Source of the DNA: Christiangramia crocea
GTDB taxonomy: Bacteria; Bacteroidota; Bacteroidia; Flavobacteriales; Flavobacteriaceae
NCBI RefSeq assembly: GCF_022410465.1
Contig: NZ_JAJSON010000013.1
Coordinates: 1-64,000 of the forward strand
Direction of reading: 5' to 3'
DNA length: 64,000 bases
Shown here: piece after piece, positions 52,134 to 61,460 of the stretch
Numbering within the stretch: the stretch's first letter is position 1
How the letters are laid out: every line of letters begins with the position of its first letter
Translations under genes and position numbers: made by a program
The notes under the pieces: model-generated
What the model saw: the letters and a program-made list of their open reading frames with translations, nothing else
Database searches by the model: none
Told to the model about the DNA's origin: nothing

Positions 52134-52964
52134 TTATCGGTTTAACCCCAATGCCCTTTCTATGGACCTGGACTCTTCACTCATAAAATATGTTGGGGTA
52201 GCACCGGTAAATTCCTTATAGTCTTTCACCAGATGTTGATAATCGTGATAACCACAGTAAAGTGATATGTCAAGCCAATCGGGCCGCAGAGGCTGCATGC
52301 TCATGAAATAAGACTGATTGAATCTGGCGATCCTTGCAAATAGTTTAGGGTTTATTCCTATATAATCCTGTGATTTTCTTTCAAATTGGCGGGAAGATAA
52401 ACAGGCCTCCTTTGAAAGCCAGTCAAGTGTGAATTTTCCACTGTTGCTTACCATGAATTCGAAAATCTTATCAGATGGTCTTGAGAGCATTTTTGGTGTT
52501 GCGGTTAGGTCTAATAAAAATGTCTCAATAACCCCGATCATCTCTTCATAAGTTTCGCAGCTGCTCAGTCTAACATTAACTTCTCGTGCCTTTACTGGAA
52601 TAACGGCCTCCAAATCTACCGCCATGTTGATAAGCAGCCTGAAGGGGATACCGGTGAGACGATGAAGTACTCCCGGTTTAAAAACCACCAGAATGATCAT
52701 GATTTCATTATCGATACTAATACGGTCTATACGTTTTGTGAATTGACCTACTATAACAGATCGCGAGCGGGTATACTTTGAATTTTCACCAGAAAAATTT
52801 GTGACCTCTGCACCTCTGGGATAAAAGATAATGCACTGCTCGGGATGAGGAGGATAAGGCTTCGGGGTAGTTCTCAAATTAGGAGGAATGATAAAATGGC
52901 GTATCCTGTACAGGCTAACGTATTCCTGCAAAGCTGCACAGGGATAAACATTCTCGAAAATCAT
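52134..52964 (-). CDS. AraC family regulator (DUF6597-type N-terminus)
   Basis: 276 residues. The N-terminal 150 residues form a cupin-like sensing domain (PPHPEQCIIFYPRG, SVIVGQFTKRI, IILVVFKPGVLHRLTG). The C-terminal AraC helix-turn-helix has FTLDWLSKEACLSSRQFERK and DISLYCGYHDYQHLVKDYKEFTGATPTYF. It ends 108 bp before the first of the two haloperoxidase-like genes on the same strand, so it is their best candidate regulator. Confidence 0.9.
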   Translation of the reverse strand: MIFENVYPCAALQEYVSLYRIRHFIIPPNLRTTPKPYPPHPEQCIIFYPRGAEVTNFSGENSKYTRSRSVIVGQFTKRIDRISIDNEIMIILVVFKPGVLHRLTGIPFRLLINMAVDLEAVIPVKAREVNVRLSSCETYEEMIGVIETFLLDLTATPKMLSRPSDKIFEFMVSNSGKFTLDWLSKEACLSSRQFERKSQDYIGINPKLFARIARFNQSYFMSMQPLRPDWLDISLYCGYHDYQHLVKDYKEFTGATPTYFMSEESRSIERALGLNR

Positions 52965-53130
52965 CTCTATTGCCGGAAATAACTATAAACGTTTTATAAA
53001 AAAGACCGCATTAAATGTAGCCAATAAACGCCTACCAGGATGGGAGGGAAAACAATTATAATCTCACCAATTTTCTGAAAATCCTAATTTCTCATTTCGT
53101 GAATTATGAAAATATTGAACTGAAAAAATC

Positions 53131-53556
53131 CTAACCGGCTGCGAAAAGTGCTATCGCAAATGGCAGAGTGATAAGTGCTGAAATGATCGCGGGTTTATGC
53201 CAGCTTTTCTTTTCAAATTCTGCATCCTTACCTATAGATCTATTCCAGAAGAATTCATTTAGAATAACAGCTCCCAGGATATTCAAAGGAATTCCCAGAT
53301 TGGTCTGTAACTGAACTGTAGTGAGGGTAATGGCTGATCCCACAGTAAAAATCACCCCAAATGCAAGCACCTCCCACCTCGCCTTATTATCCTTTACCTG
53401 TTTGAGATTGCTCATCAAAAGAACTGTCCCGAAAATAGTGGAAAAGATAACCGAGAAGATATAGATCACCCGTTTGGAATAAAGTTCAGGTAATACTTCT
53501 GAATTTCCTTTATTCATTTCGGCTGAGTCTGTAAGCTGAGGATCACTATCTTCCAT
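53131..53556 (-). CDS. four-helix membrane protein
   Basis: 141 residues: a hydrophilic N-terminus (about 1-27), then four transmembrane helices (30-48, 62-82, 88-105, 122-140). No family recognised. Segment NIPLNILGAVILNEFFWNR with a conserved-looking NEFFW may be functional. Stand-alone gene between the AraC-type and SMP-30-like genes. Confidence 0.65.
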   Translation of the reverse strand: MEDSDPQLTDSAEMNKGNSEVLPELYSKRVIYIFSVIFSTIFGTVLLMSNLKQVKDNKARWEVLAFGVIFTVGSAITLTTVQLQTNLGIPLNILGAVILNEFFWNRSIGKDAEFEKKSWHKPAIISALITLPFAIALFAAG

Positions 53557-53651
53557 TTTAATTTAAAATTTATAAAACTGGTTTGCGAAAATAACCATTT
53601 TGATCACAAAAGGATTACAGTGTTTTTAAAAGATTACTGTCCCGAATCCAT

Positions 53652-54776
53652 TTAATCCAGAATTTCGATTTCGGAATCATAATCATATCTGAGAAGCGCA
53701 TTCCCCAAACCTGTAAAATAAACAGTGGACCTGTCATGAGACCAGAAAACTCCGGTTAAAGGATTATTTAATGGTTTCCACATTTCCGGTTCACCAATAT
53801 CAATTATAGATTCGCCCAAATGGGTCTTTAAAACCCATTCCAGCTGCTTCTTTGAATTATCTGGTGAGGGAGCGGAAAACACGTTATGAATGCTCTGGTC
53901 GTCTTTATCTATAGCCAGGATCTTGTTCTGAATTAATGAAGCCAGCCAGAGGTTGCCATTTTCATCTGTTTCTAAATTATCTGGTGAAAGCACAAAAGCA
54001 TAGTGCTGTTTCTCTGAAAGTGTATCTTTTTCCCGGTCAATTTTGAATCTCAAAATCCTGTCTATCCTAAATTCTGCTACAAATAAATGTTCCTCGTCTT
54101 TATCCATAGTAATACCATTTGCAAAATATAAGCTGTCTGCCACAAGTTTCGCCTCCATTTCTTCATTGTCCTTCCTGCCTTCTTTCAACATATATACAGC
54201 CCCTGTAGGTATAGGTGTAGCAAAAGCATCATCTAATGCCTCTGAGGTTCCATTCGGATTATTCGAAGATTGTGAGAACCATATACTGCCCTTTTTATCC
54301 CTGTAAACATTATTCACTCCGTAAGAATGCTGATAGATCATTTCGGTATCTTCAGTTTCTATATTTATCCTGAAAATCTTTCCTGAATAAACACATGAAA
54401 CAAGTAAAAATTTATTGTTATCCTCCAGGAATACGCCTCTGGCTCCACCTTCTTTGTAACCTTTCTCTTTCATTTTTCCAAAAATACGATGAGACCCGTC
54501 CTTTTCTATCAAATGAAGTCCATCGGTATCATCGGCTACCACCAGCCTGCCATCCGGCAGCCCGGCTCCATCCTCGGGAACATCGAGATCCCTGGTAGTA
54601 GGGAAAACATGTGTAGAATCATACTCAAACAATGGAAAGCCTGCATCCTTTCCTTCCTTGGAAATATCTATTTTGATAGGGGCGGACTCTGTGTCGCCAT
54701 CTTCAGTTTTAACAGTATTGGTACATGAAAGGCAAATACCCCCTAATATGAAGAGTAAACCAGCGAATTTTTTCAT
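53652..54776 (-). CDS. SMP-30/strictosidine-synthase-like lipoprotein
   Basis: 374 residues, lipobox LSC at about 18. Six-bladed propeller of the SMP-30/gluconolactonase and strictosidine synthase group: DVPEDGAGLPDGRLVVADD, FANGITMDKDEEHLFVAEF with the metal-binding Asn, and LETDENGNLWLASL. Metal-dependent lactonase or related hydrolase is likely; the exact reaction is unknown. Envelope-anchored. Confidence 0.82.
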   Translation of the reverse strand: MKKFAGLLFILGGICLSCTNTVKTEDGDTESAPIKIDISKEGKDAGFPLFEYDSTHVFPTTRDLDVPEDGAGLPDGRLVVADDTDGLHLIEKDGSHRIFGKMKEKGYKEGGARGVFLEDNNKFLLVSCVYSGKIFRINIETEDTEMIYQHSYGVNNVYRDKKGSIWFSQSSNNPNGTSEALDDAFATPIPTGAVYMLKEGRKDNEEMEAKLVADSLYFANGITMDKDEEHLFVAEFRIDRILRFKIDREKDTLSEKQHYAFVLSPDNLETDENGNLWLASLIQNKILAIDKDDQSIHNVFSAPSPDNSKKQLEWVLKTHLGESIIDIGEPEMWKPLNNPLTGVFWSHDRSTVYFTGLGNALLRYDYDSEIEILD

Positions 54777-54866
54777 GGATCTGATTGCTTTTTGTGCTCA
54801 CAAATTATCAAAATTAAATCACTTCAAGTATTAGTAACCGTAAACGCTAAAAAATTCGGGTATCTG

Positions 54867-55499
54867 TTAGATCCTTTCGGCCATTAAATCCTGAAACTGG
54901 TCAAGAAATCTGGCTATATGTATCCCATCCACCAATCCGTGATGGGCTTCGATGGAAACAGCCATCTTTCTCACATTCCCGTCCATAAAGGACTTCCCGA
55001 AAGTTATCTTAGGAACACTTTCTCCTGAATTATGATTTTTTGCATAGGACACCCCGGTGATCCTGAACCAGGGCAATGTTGAGTAGTGTACAACATCAAG
55101 TCTTTCAGAATCTCCTGTGGCTCTTAACCCGGTAGAATTCTGAACGATCCTTATCTGGTCTTTCAGGTTTTTATTGAAATCGCTGAAACTATCAGAGAAT
55201 TCCACGTGGGAAAAACCGAAAGTGCCATCTTCCCGGCCAATTGTGGTTGCCGCATGTATCTTATCAAAGCTAACTACCTTGTCATCCAGCAAGCGCAGGC
55301 ATAATTCCTCTGTTCTGTTAACGGCGATAATAGACCTGTGTAGATAACAGCCAAAGAAGGATAAGTTATTCTTCTTTGCAATTTCATAAGCCTCTGTACA
55401 GTCGATCTCGGTTACAATTCCAAAAAAGGGATTATCATATTCCGAAAAGAACTCAAAGTGTTCCTTTCTGTTCCAGTTATTATAGTCTATCTCTTTCAT
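54867..55499 (-). CDS. CatA-like chloramphenicol O-acetyltransferase
   Basis: 210 residues, the usual length of type A CAT (about 215). The catalytic motif HHGLVDG gives His 187 and Asp 191; SFFGCYLHRS and FGFSHVEFSDSF fit the substrate-pocket strands. CAT trimers acetylate chloramphenicol using acetyl-CoA. The chromosomal setting without mobile neighbours suggests an intrinsic gene; resistance would have to be tested. Ends close to an unrelated membrane-protein gene. Confidence 0.9.
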   Translation of the reverse strand: MKEIDYNNWNRKEHFEFFSEYDNPFFGIVTEIDCTEAYEIAKKNNLSFFGCYLHRSIIAVNRTEELCLRLLDDKVVSFDKIHAATTIGREDGTFGFSHVEFSDSFSDFNKNLKDQIRIVQNSTGLRATGDSERLDVVHYSTLPWFRITGVSYAKNHNSGESVPKITFGKSFMDGNVRKMAVSIEAHHGLVDGIHIARFLDQFQDLMAERI

Positions 55500-55544
55500 T
55501 TATCAGATCTGATCCTGTTTGAATTACCAGTTATACCCGCGCAT

Positions 55545-55946
55545 TTAAGAATCACTAGAAACCAGGCCTCGCTTTTGACTTTCATAGGTTAGTTCCCACA
55601 GTCCGTATAAAAGTATCCAGACCGGAAGATATAAAACATACCATCCTGTGGAAAGGTCAAAATAGGCAATACTTACATAGATGATCCCCAAAGAGAAAAT
55701 GATCGCGAAGACCCCATTATAAATATGTAGAAAAGCATTTGTTTCCTTTTTCATCAGTTTTTTAATAACTATTACCAGCAGCGAAATCACGAAGCCCAGT
55801 ATAAAGACCCCAATGATAATGGATGTCAAATCTAATTCTTCATTTGCATAATAGGTGATGGTACTTGCAAATAACATTATCAAAACCACTCTTGTGACCA
55901 CCCAGAAGTAATAGGTAGATTTAAAAATTGTATCCAATAGTTTCAT
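55545..55946 (-). CDS. four-helix membrane protein (DUF-like)
   Basis: 133 residues from MKLLDTIFKS (a start ten codons upstream is possible). Four transmembrane helices (about 12-33, 40-62, 76-98, 103-122) and a short hydrophilic tail. Similar small proteins are frequent in Bacteroidetes, without known role. No operon partner: the CAT gene lies 45 bp downstream on the same strand. Confidence 0.6.
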   Translation of the reverse strand: MKLLDTIFKSTYYFWVVTRVVLIMLFASTITYYANEELDLTSIIIGVFILGFVISLLVIVIKKLMKKETNAFLHIYNGVFAIIFSLGIIYVSIAYFDLSTGWYVLYLPVWILLYGLWELTYESQKRGLVSSDS

Positions 55947-56093
55947 ATTTTCCTGATTTCCGGGGCTAAAGTTCATGTTTTGGAGTCCAGATCAGTCTGA
56001 TCGTAAAGACAAGGCTTATCCCGGGTTGTGAAATTAATTATTTTCTGTGTTTTTTAAACGGGAATATAGAATTACAGATTCCGGGATTTCCGG

Positions 56094-56657
56094 CTATAAC
56101 CTTAAAACTCCTCGAAATCCCCTTGCGGCATAGTAAGACTGTGCTCCGTTATGGTAAATAAACACAGTACTGTATCTAAAATCACCAAAGATGGCGCCTC
56201 CAAGTTCCCTGATCTCTGAAGGGGTCTTAAGCCAGCTGGATGTCTTGCTGTCAAAATCACCAAGCTCCTGCAATTCGCGGTATTGTGCCTCGGTAAGCAA
56301 TTCTATACCCATCCCTGCGGCCATATCCAAAGCATTGTTTTCGGGTTTATGCTTTTTCCGGGCTTCCCATGCCTCACGATCATAACAGGTACTCCTGCGA
56401 CCTTTAGGGCTCTCAGCCGAGCAATCATAGAAAATATATTCGTCCGCATCCTCATCATGACCAACCACATCGGGTTCCCCTCCGGTGTTTTCCATCTCGT
56501 TAAGGGACCAGAGTTTGTCTGCATTCTTTTCCAGTTTTGCCTGTACCTCTGCCCATTCGATACCCTGATGACGTTCCATATGCTTTTCAAAACGGGTTTT
56601 TAGAAGCCCGATCAGTTTCTTTGTCTCCTTTGAAGCCAAATGATTTTTGCCTGCCAT
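56094..56657 (-). CDS. DUF4256 family protein
   Basis: 187 residues, soluble. The conserved core of DUF4256 is plain: KLWSLNEMENTGGEPDVVG, EYIFYDCSAESPKGRRS, MGIELLTEAQYRELQ, and the end VFIYHNGAQSYYAARGFRG. The family is widespread and uncharacterised. Cytoplasmic, stand-alone. Confidence 0.92.
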   Translation of the reverse strand: MAGKNHLASKETKKLIGLLKTRFEKHMERHQGIEWAEVQAKLEKNADKLWSLNEMENTGGEPDVVGHDEDADEYIFYDCSAESPKGRRSTCYDREAWEARKKHKPENNALDMAAGMGIELLTEAQYRELQELGDFDSKTSSWLKTPSEIRELGGAIFGDFRYSTVFIYHNGAQSYYAARGFRGVLRL

Positions 56658-56731
56658 GATTTAGCTTTTTGTTTGAAATGTAGTCCTGATAACCTGGTGG
56701 GTTCAATTTATAAATTTATCAGGAAAGTTTT

Positions 56732-57982
56732 CTATTGCTTTTCATAACCCACCTCTGGAAGATTAGCTTTTTGTAATCTTCTAATGGGTAGTAACTTTTT
56801 ATACGTAAGGCATCTCCATAGCCATTCCAAGGGACCGAACTTAAAATAGGTTAACCAGAGCTTACTGTATATTACCTGAACAGAAAATATTGCCACTGCC
56901 GTGGATAGAGTCTGGAATGGGCTCATGGTTTCGTATAGCGAAAAACCTATTGAAGAGAATAGGATAAGACCTAAAAAGCTTTGCATTATATAATTAGTAA
57001 GTGCCATTCTACCCGCATATCTCAAAGGTTTAAGCAAAGTCTTTAGTTTTGAATTGTACCAGAGCCAACCAATTATCCACAGGTAAAAGATGCCCATCAC
57101 CACGTCTGATACTACCATTGCTTTAACAAAGTATGGTCTTAAATTTTCATCAGAATATATATCGTATTCAGGAAGTACAAATAAGAAAACAAGCCGGTAA
57201 ATATTTGAAAGTATTCCTGCCAGAAGCAGGGGTTTCCCAATTCTGGAAATGAAAGATTCCAGGTTTTTATAGATCTGGTTTTTTCCCAGATATAATCCTA
57301 GTAAAAACACAGAAAGGGCAATAGGTGCAAGGAAAGAGAAGAGCATTGGAACATTGCTTAAATATTCCCGGATTCGCAATTGTATTCCTTCCAGGTATGA
57401 ACCTTCACTGATGATTTGGTTTACCAGTTCACCATCATAGCCATTTAAATAACTGCCCGGATCATAATTTAGTGATTCCATGAAGAACCCCATTACCTCA
57501 TCATAAAATGGAAACAATAAAAAAAAGAAAGACAGAAATAATATCAATCGGTTAGATCTACCTATAAGAGTTGTCACCATTAATCCCAGCAAAGCATAAA
57601 GATTCAGAACATCTCCAGACCAGATAAATATTATATGAAAAACACCTATCAAAAACAGTATGAACATTCGCCGGGCGAAGAATGAGAAGGAGAGCCTGCC
57701 TTTTTCTTTAAGTTTAAGTGCCTGCATCGAAATTCCCAGTCCGAACAAAAGGGAGAAAATAGGAAAGAACTTAGTGTAAAAAAATAGTTGAAGTATTCTC
57801 TCGGAGATTCTGTCTATACCAGAAGTCCACTGTTGGGCAAATTCATCCTGATTAAGGAAGGTTGAATTCATTATTACAATGTTCACTACAAAAATTCCCA
57901 GAACAGCAAATCCACGATAAACATCCAGCAGGTCTATTCTGCTCTCTTTTTTAGTTGGTTGGATAACCGTCTTATTTTCCAA
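56732..57982 (-). CDS. DUF418 family membrane protein
   Basis: 416 residues with about ten transmembrane helices. It starts with RIDLLDVYRGFAVLGIFVVN, the heparan-alpha-glucosaminide acetyltransferase/DUF418-type opening, and ends with the DUF418 region (ALTNYIMQSFLGLILF and FGPLEWLWRCLTYKK). Proposed as acyltransferase-like or transporter; not proven. The FGPLEWLWR tail is the family hallmark. Confidence 0.9.
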   Translation of the reverse strand: MENKTVIQPTKKESRIDLLDVYRGFAVLGIFVVNIVIMNSTFLNQDEFAQQWTSGIDRISERILQLFFYTKFFPIFSLLFGLGISMQALKLKEKGRLSFSFFARRMFILFLIGVFHIIFIWSGDVLNLYALLGLMVTTLIGRSNRLILFLSFFFLLFPFYDEVMGFFMESLNYDPGSYLNGYDGELVNQIISEGSYLEGIQLRIREYLSNVPMLFSFLAPIALSVFLLGLYLGKNQIYKNLESFISRIGKPLLLAGILSNIYRLVFLFVLPEYDIYSDENLRPYFVKAMVVSDVVMGIFYLWIIGWLWYNSKLKTLLKPLRYAGRMALTNYIMQSFLGLILFSSIGFSLYETMSPFQTLSTAVAIFSVQVIYSKLWLTYFKFGPLEWLWRCLTYKKLLPIRRLQKANLPEVGYEKQ

Positions 57983-58237
57983 ATTTCAGTCTTTAATGCA
58001 AAATGTATTATGTCTAAGAAACTCCGGAAAGCGCTAGAATGACTATGTCCAGCCGGAATTCACGGTTAAAAATACTCATTTCTATTTTACCTGAATAATT
58101 TTTTGAATTTTCCCGGGCTTATCCTTCCCAGGGCTGTTCTTTTTTATCCATTGCCCATATACCGATCCTGAAACTATAAGTTTAAGAATCATATTCAGCT
58201 ATACTTGAAGTTAGAAAAAGATCAGAATGACATCCGG

Positions 58238-58873
58238 CTATTCATATTCCGGAATATTTTCGCCTAAAATTATATCCCTCACTCCAACCCAGAGGTCACC
58301 CTGTTTTTTTAAGATCAAAAGACCGGAGTTTCCACCTCGCGGGGAGTCGGGATCTGTTTCTTTTTTAGTTAAAAGACTATCGCCCCTGAAGTGAGCGCTC
58401 CCCAGCCAGTAATATTTGCCATCAGGCTCAAGAATAGTATAATGTATATGTGCAGGTTCCGATCTGCTGGGGTATGCTGCCGGTTTTAGGGTATAAAAAG
58501 TATAGTTACCATTTTCATCGGTCCTGGTCCAGCCTCTTAAATAACCATGCCTTCTGGCCCATCCCTTTTCGTTTCCCCGGGTGGGATAAATCCCGTCCTG
58601 ATTGGTATGATACACATATACAATCACATCTTCAGCCGGAGTTTTCCCATCTTCCTGATAAACCGTACCTGTTAATTTCATCCTCATTCCTTCCTCATTA
58701 AAATCGGGAAGGGTATCTACAGGTTTCAATTCCTTATCACCATATTCAAATATGGCCTCACAACCTTCACATGGACCACCAACGAGCCTGTGTTCTGACG
58801 TCTGGCCTTTACAACCCAGGATAATTACCGGCAGGAAGAATAAGATGATGAATGGAGAATATCTTCGTCTCAT
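58238..58873 (-). CDS. intradiol dioxygenase-like lipoprotein
   Basis: 211 residues from MRRRYSPFII with lipobox LGC (Cys 21). The protocatechuate/catechol intradiol dioxygenase fold shows in GTVYQEDGKTPAEDVIVYVYH, GWTRTDENGNYTFYTLKPAAYP and PAHIHYTI, which supply the Tyr and the two His iron ligands. Secreted members are common in Bacteroidetes and may act on aromatic compounds outside the cytoplasm; substrate not proven. The N-terminal GGPCEGCEA segment adds a Cys pair. Confidence 0.85.
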   Translation of the reverse strand: MRRRYSPFIILFFLPVIILGCKGQTSEHRLVGGPCEGCEAIFEYGDKELKPVDTLPDFNEEGMRMKLTGTVYQEDGKTPAEDVIVYVYHTNQDGIYPTRGNEKGWARRHGYLRGWTRTDENGNYTFYTLKPAAYPSRSEPAHIHYTILEPDGKYYWLGSAHFRGDSLLTKKETDPDSPRGGNSGLLILKKQGDLWVGVRDIILGENIPEYE

Positions 58874-59017
58874 GATAAAAAATATGAAGTTCCGGTCAAT
58901 AATTTTTAAATATTCGCTAATGCCGCTCATTTTTAAATTCTAACCACCTATAAGTTAAGCATTTTTTGTTGGAAAGATCGGCCGTTAATTGTGATATATG
59001 TTTCCGGCAGGGGGGCT

Positions 59018-59470
59018 TTATTTCCCACTAATATCTTCTGCAAGTCCAATAAGGAGTCCTTCAACTCCGCGAATATAACACAGCCGATAGGAGTCCTCAT
59101 ATTGAACCAGCTCACCAACAAGCTGAGCGCCTTTTTGGGTGAGCCTGGATACCAGTTCGTCAATATCCTCAACCGTGAACATTACACGTAAATAACCAAG
59201 GGAGTTCACAGGCGCTGTCCTGTGGTCAGCAATGACAGTTGGATTTAAAAACCTTGAAAGTTCAAGCCTGTTATGCCCGTCTGGCGTCACCATCATGGCG
59301 ACTTCTACCTTTTGTGAACCCAGGCCGGTAACCTGTCCCGACCATTCTCCTTCGATGGTGGTTCGCCCTTCCAGCTGCAAACCTATTTCCTCGAAAAACG
59401 AGATGGCATTATCGAGGGATTCCACGACAATCCCAACATTATGCATCTGCGGTAATTTACTTTTTGTCAT
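59018..59470 (-). CDS. VOC family protein 1 (glyoxalase-like)
   Basis: 150 residues, two beta-alpha-beta-beta-beta modules of the vicinal oxygen chelate fold: HNVGIVVESLDNAISFFEEIG at the start, and GYLRVMFTVEDIDELVSRLTQ in the second half. Likely metal-site residues are the first His and a Glu near the C-terminus. Function unknown; the fold covers lyases, dioxygenases and resistance proteins. Follows another VOC gene by 50 bp on the same strand. Confidence 0.85.
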   Translation of the reverse strand: MTKSKLPQMHNVGIVVESLDNAISFFEEIGLQLEGRTTIEGEWSGQVTGLGSQKVEVAMMVTPDGHNRLELSRFLNPTVIADHRTAPVNSLGYLRVMFTVEDIDELVSRLTQKGAQLVGELVQYEDSYRLCYIRGVEGLLIGLAEDISGK

Positions 59471-59520
59471 ATTTTTTAATGTTACCTTCTATTTGAGTTA
59501 TGTGCTGTTGGTAGTTGACG

Positions 59521-59904
59521 TTAATTTCCTGTAAACACTGTTTTTTCATCAACAAAACAAATCGGATTTCCAAAAGGGTCCTTCGCATAGAATAAGGTTT
59601 CTCCCCAGGGCATTTCTTCAATTTCTCCAAGCGACCTGCAATCAGACTTTTTCATTTTAGCTCTAAGGCTTTCCAGATCGGGTACTGAAATATAGATATA
59701 CTGATTTTCATGAAATTTCCATTCACCCTGGCCATCCCCATCAGATTTCGGATCATAACAGGCAAGTATAGTTCCTCCAATATCGAAATAATGGCGTCCC
59801 GGTGAAACTCTTATCCCTTCTTGATCTAAGATATCAGAATAAAATTTCCCGGCCCTGTCAATATTATTTACAGGAAGAATCACTCTATATAGTTTTGCTT
59901 TCAT
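59521..59904 (-). CDS. VOC family protein 2
   Basis: 127 residues: LYRVILPVNNIDRAGKFYSDIL opens the first module and DLESLRAKMKK plus FYAKDPFGNPICFVDEKT closes the second, the common ending of VOC dioxygenase/lyase-like proteins. Probably co-transcribed with VOC protein 1 downstream. Role unknown. Confidence 0.87.
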   Translation of the reverse strand: MKAKLYRVILPVNNIDRAGKFYSDILDQEGIRVSPGRHYFDIGGTILACYDPKSDGDGQGEWKFHENQYIYISVPDLESLRAKMKKSDCRSLGEIEEMPWGETLFYAKDPFGNPICFVDEKTVFTGN

Positions 59905-60083
59905 TTCCAGTTTTGTTTGTTCTTACGGTCCCTGTTAACGACAAGCGCGGAGAAGGGGCGCGAGGCTCAGACCTGGTTGATCAAGTTAATTATTTTCTTT
60001 CTAATCTCTTCCGTCTCTTTGTGCTTAAAAGTTGTTAGCAACCGGCCTTACCGTCTTTATTATACAATTTGCAGAAAACCTGC

Positions 60084-61184
60084 TTAATTTATCAAATTGA
60101 ACAATATTCCAAATATCAAAGAACCGGTTAAGGCAAAAGACACATACATGATAAATATCTTTTTTCTAACGATCCCCCAAACAGCAGCCATTGCCGGCAG
60201 GGTGGTAATTGGTCCTGATATCAGGAAGGCTAAAGCGGCTCCTTCACTCATTCCCAGTTCCAGCAGACCACCAATTAAAGGCAGTGCGGTAAGGTTGCTG
60301 GTATAAAAGGGAATTCCTACCAACGACGCGGTTATTATGGACTTAAGCCCATTACCGCCCAGCAGGTTTGAAATTGGTTCCTGGGGTACATAAAACTGGA
60401 TCAGAGCATTTATAACGAAAGCCAGCGTCATAAATTTGGTCACCATAAGCGTTGCCTTAACTGTTTCCCGAAATACTTTATTCCAGATTGATGCCTTCTC
60501 TAACGAGCAGGTTTTAGAGCTACAGGTTTTTGTCTCCTTTGTCTCCACGCTGCTTGCAGGCTCAGATTGTAATTCGGGCGCCGAAACACAACAATTCAGC
60601 ATTGCGGTATTATTTCCGTTTGCCACTAACTGTACTTCCGCTCTTTTCGCTTCTCTTGCCGCTGTAAAGATCACTTTCAGTGTTTCCCATGCTTTTTTAG
60701 CTGCAATTTTCATTGGACTTCTAGTTGAAGTTGTCATATCCTTCTTCAGAATATCAGTTCCAAGCCAACCCTTTACCATGCATAAATGTGTAATGTAGCC
60801 TGAAAGAAGACTGATACAAAGTGTTGCTGCAAGTCTCCAGACCGATAGCTCCCATCCAATGGTAGCAGTACTTAAAAAGAAGATCTCGGGATCCATAGAT
60901 GGGGATGCGATCCAAAATGACATCACCGGAGCCAGAGGCACGCCCCCAATAAGTAAGGATGCGATTACCGGAATAACTCCACAGGAGCAAAAAGGGCTGA
61001 AGGCGCCAATGATCGTGGCCAGTAAGACTGACACCAAAGGTTTTGCATCAACAATTCGGTGGATCCTTTTTGATACCCCCGATACATTTACAAATACAGC
61101 AATGGGAATTGTTATTACCAAATAGGGCCAGATATGAATAAATGAGTCAACAACAAACTGCGAGATTCTAAAAATTTGTTCCAT
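60084..61184 (-). CDS. SO_0444-type Cu/Zn efflux permease (DUF318)
   Basis: 366 residues, about nine transmembrane helices in two blocks with a soluble loop (about 155-235). The signature FSPFCSCGVIPV is in the first block, GIPFYTSNLTALPLIGGLLE in the second. The loop is Cys-rich (ETKTCSSKTCSLEKAS and NCCVSAPE), suited to metal binding. Family members (YraQ/ArsP-like) export metals or arsenicals; the SO_0444 subgroup is linked to Cu/Zn. No regulator is adjacent. Confidence 0.87.
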   Translation of the reverse strand: MEQIFRISQFVVDSFIHIWPYLVITIPIAVFVNVSGVSKRIHRIVDAKPLVSVLLATIIGAFSPFCSCGVIPVIASLLIGGVPLAPVMSFWIASPSMDPEIFFLSTATIGWELSVWRLAATLCISLLSGYITHLCMVKGWLGTDILKKDMTTSTRSPMKIAAKKAWETLKVIFTAAREAKRAEVQLVANGNNTAMLNCCVSAPELQSEPASSVETKETKTCSSKTCSLEKASIWNKVFRETVKATLMVTKFMTLAFVINALIQFYVPQEPISNLLGGNGLKSIITASLVGIPFYTSNLTALPLIGGLLELGMSEGAALAFLISGPITTLPAMAAVWGIVRKKIFIMYVSFALTGSLIFGILFNLIN

Positions 61185-61460
61185 TTTATCTTTTTTAATT
61201 AAACATTTCGAAACAGCTCTTTCTATAGAGACGAAACATGATTAAAAAAGACGCATTTTTTAGTAAGAATTAGAACAACAGCGATTTGAAAGACTAAAAT
61301 TTGAGAACAGGTTGCCCTCTGGAGACATTTCCAAATTTAGCTTTTCTGAACTTTCTCATTAGAAACTTCTTGGAATTTCGTAACTTACTGACAATCAGTT
61401 TGTAAAAAACATACGCCCCTGCATTTGGGATAGCTTTACGTAAAAAAACCAAGTTAGCGT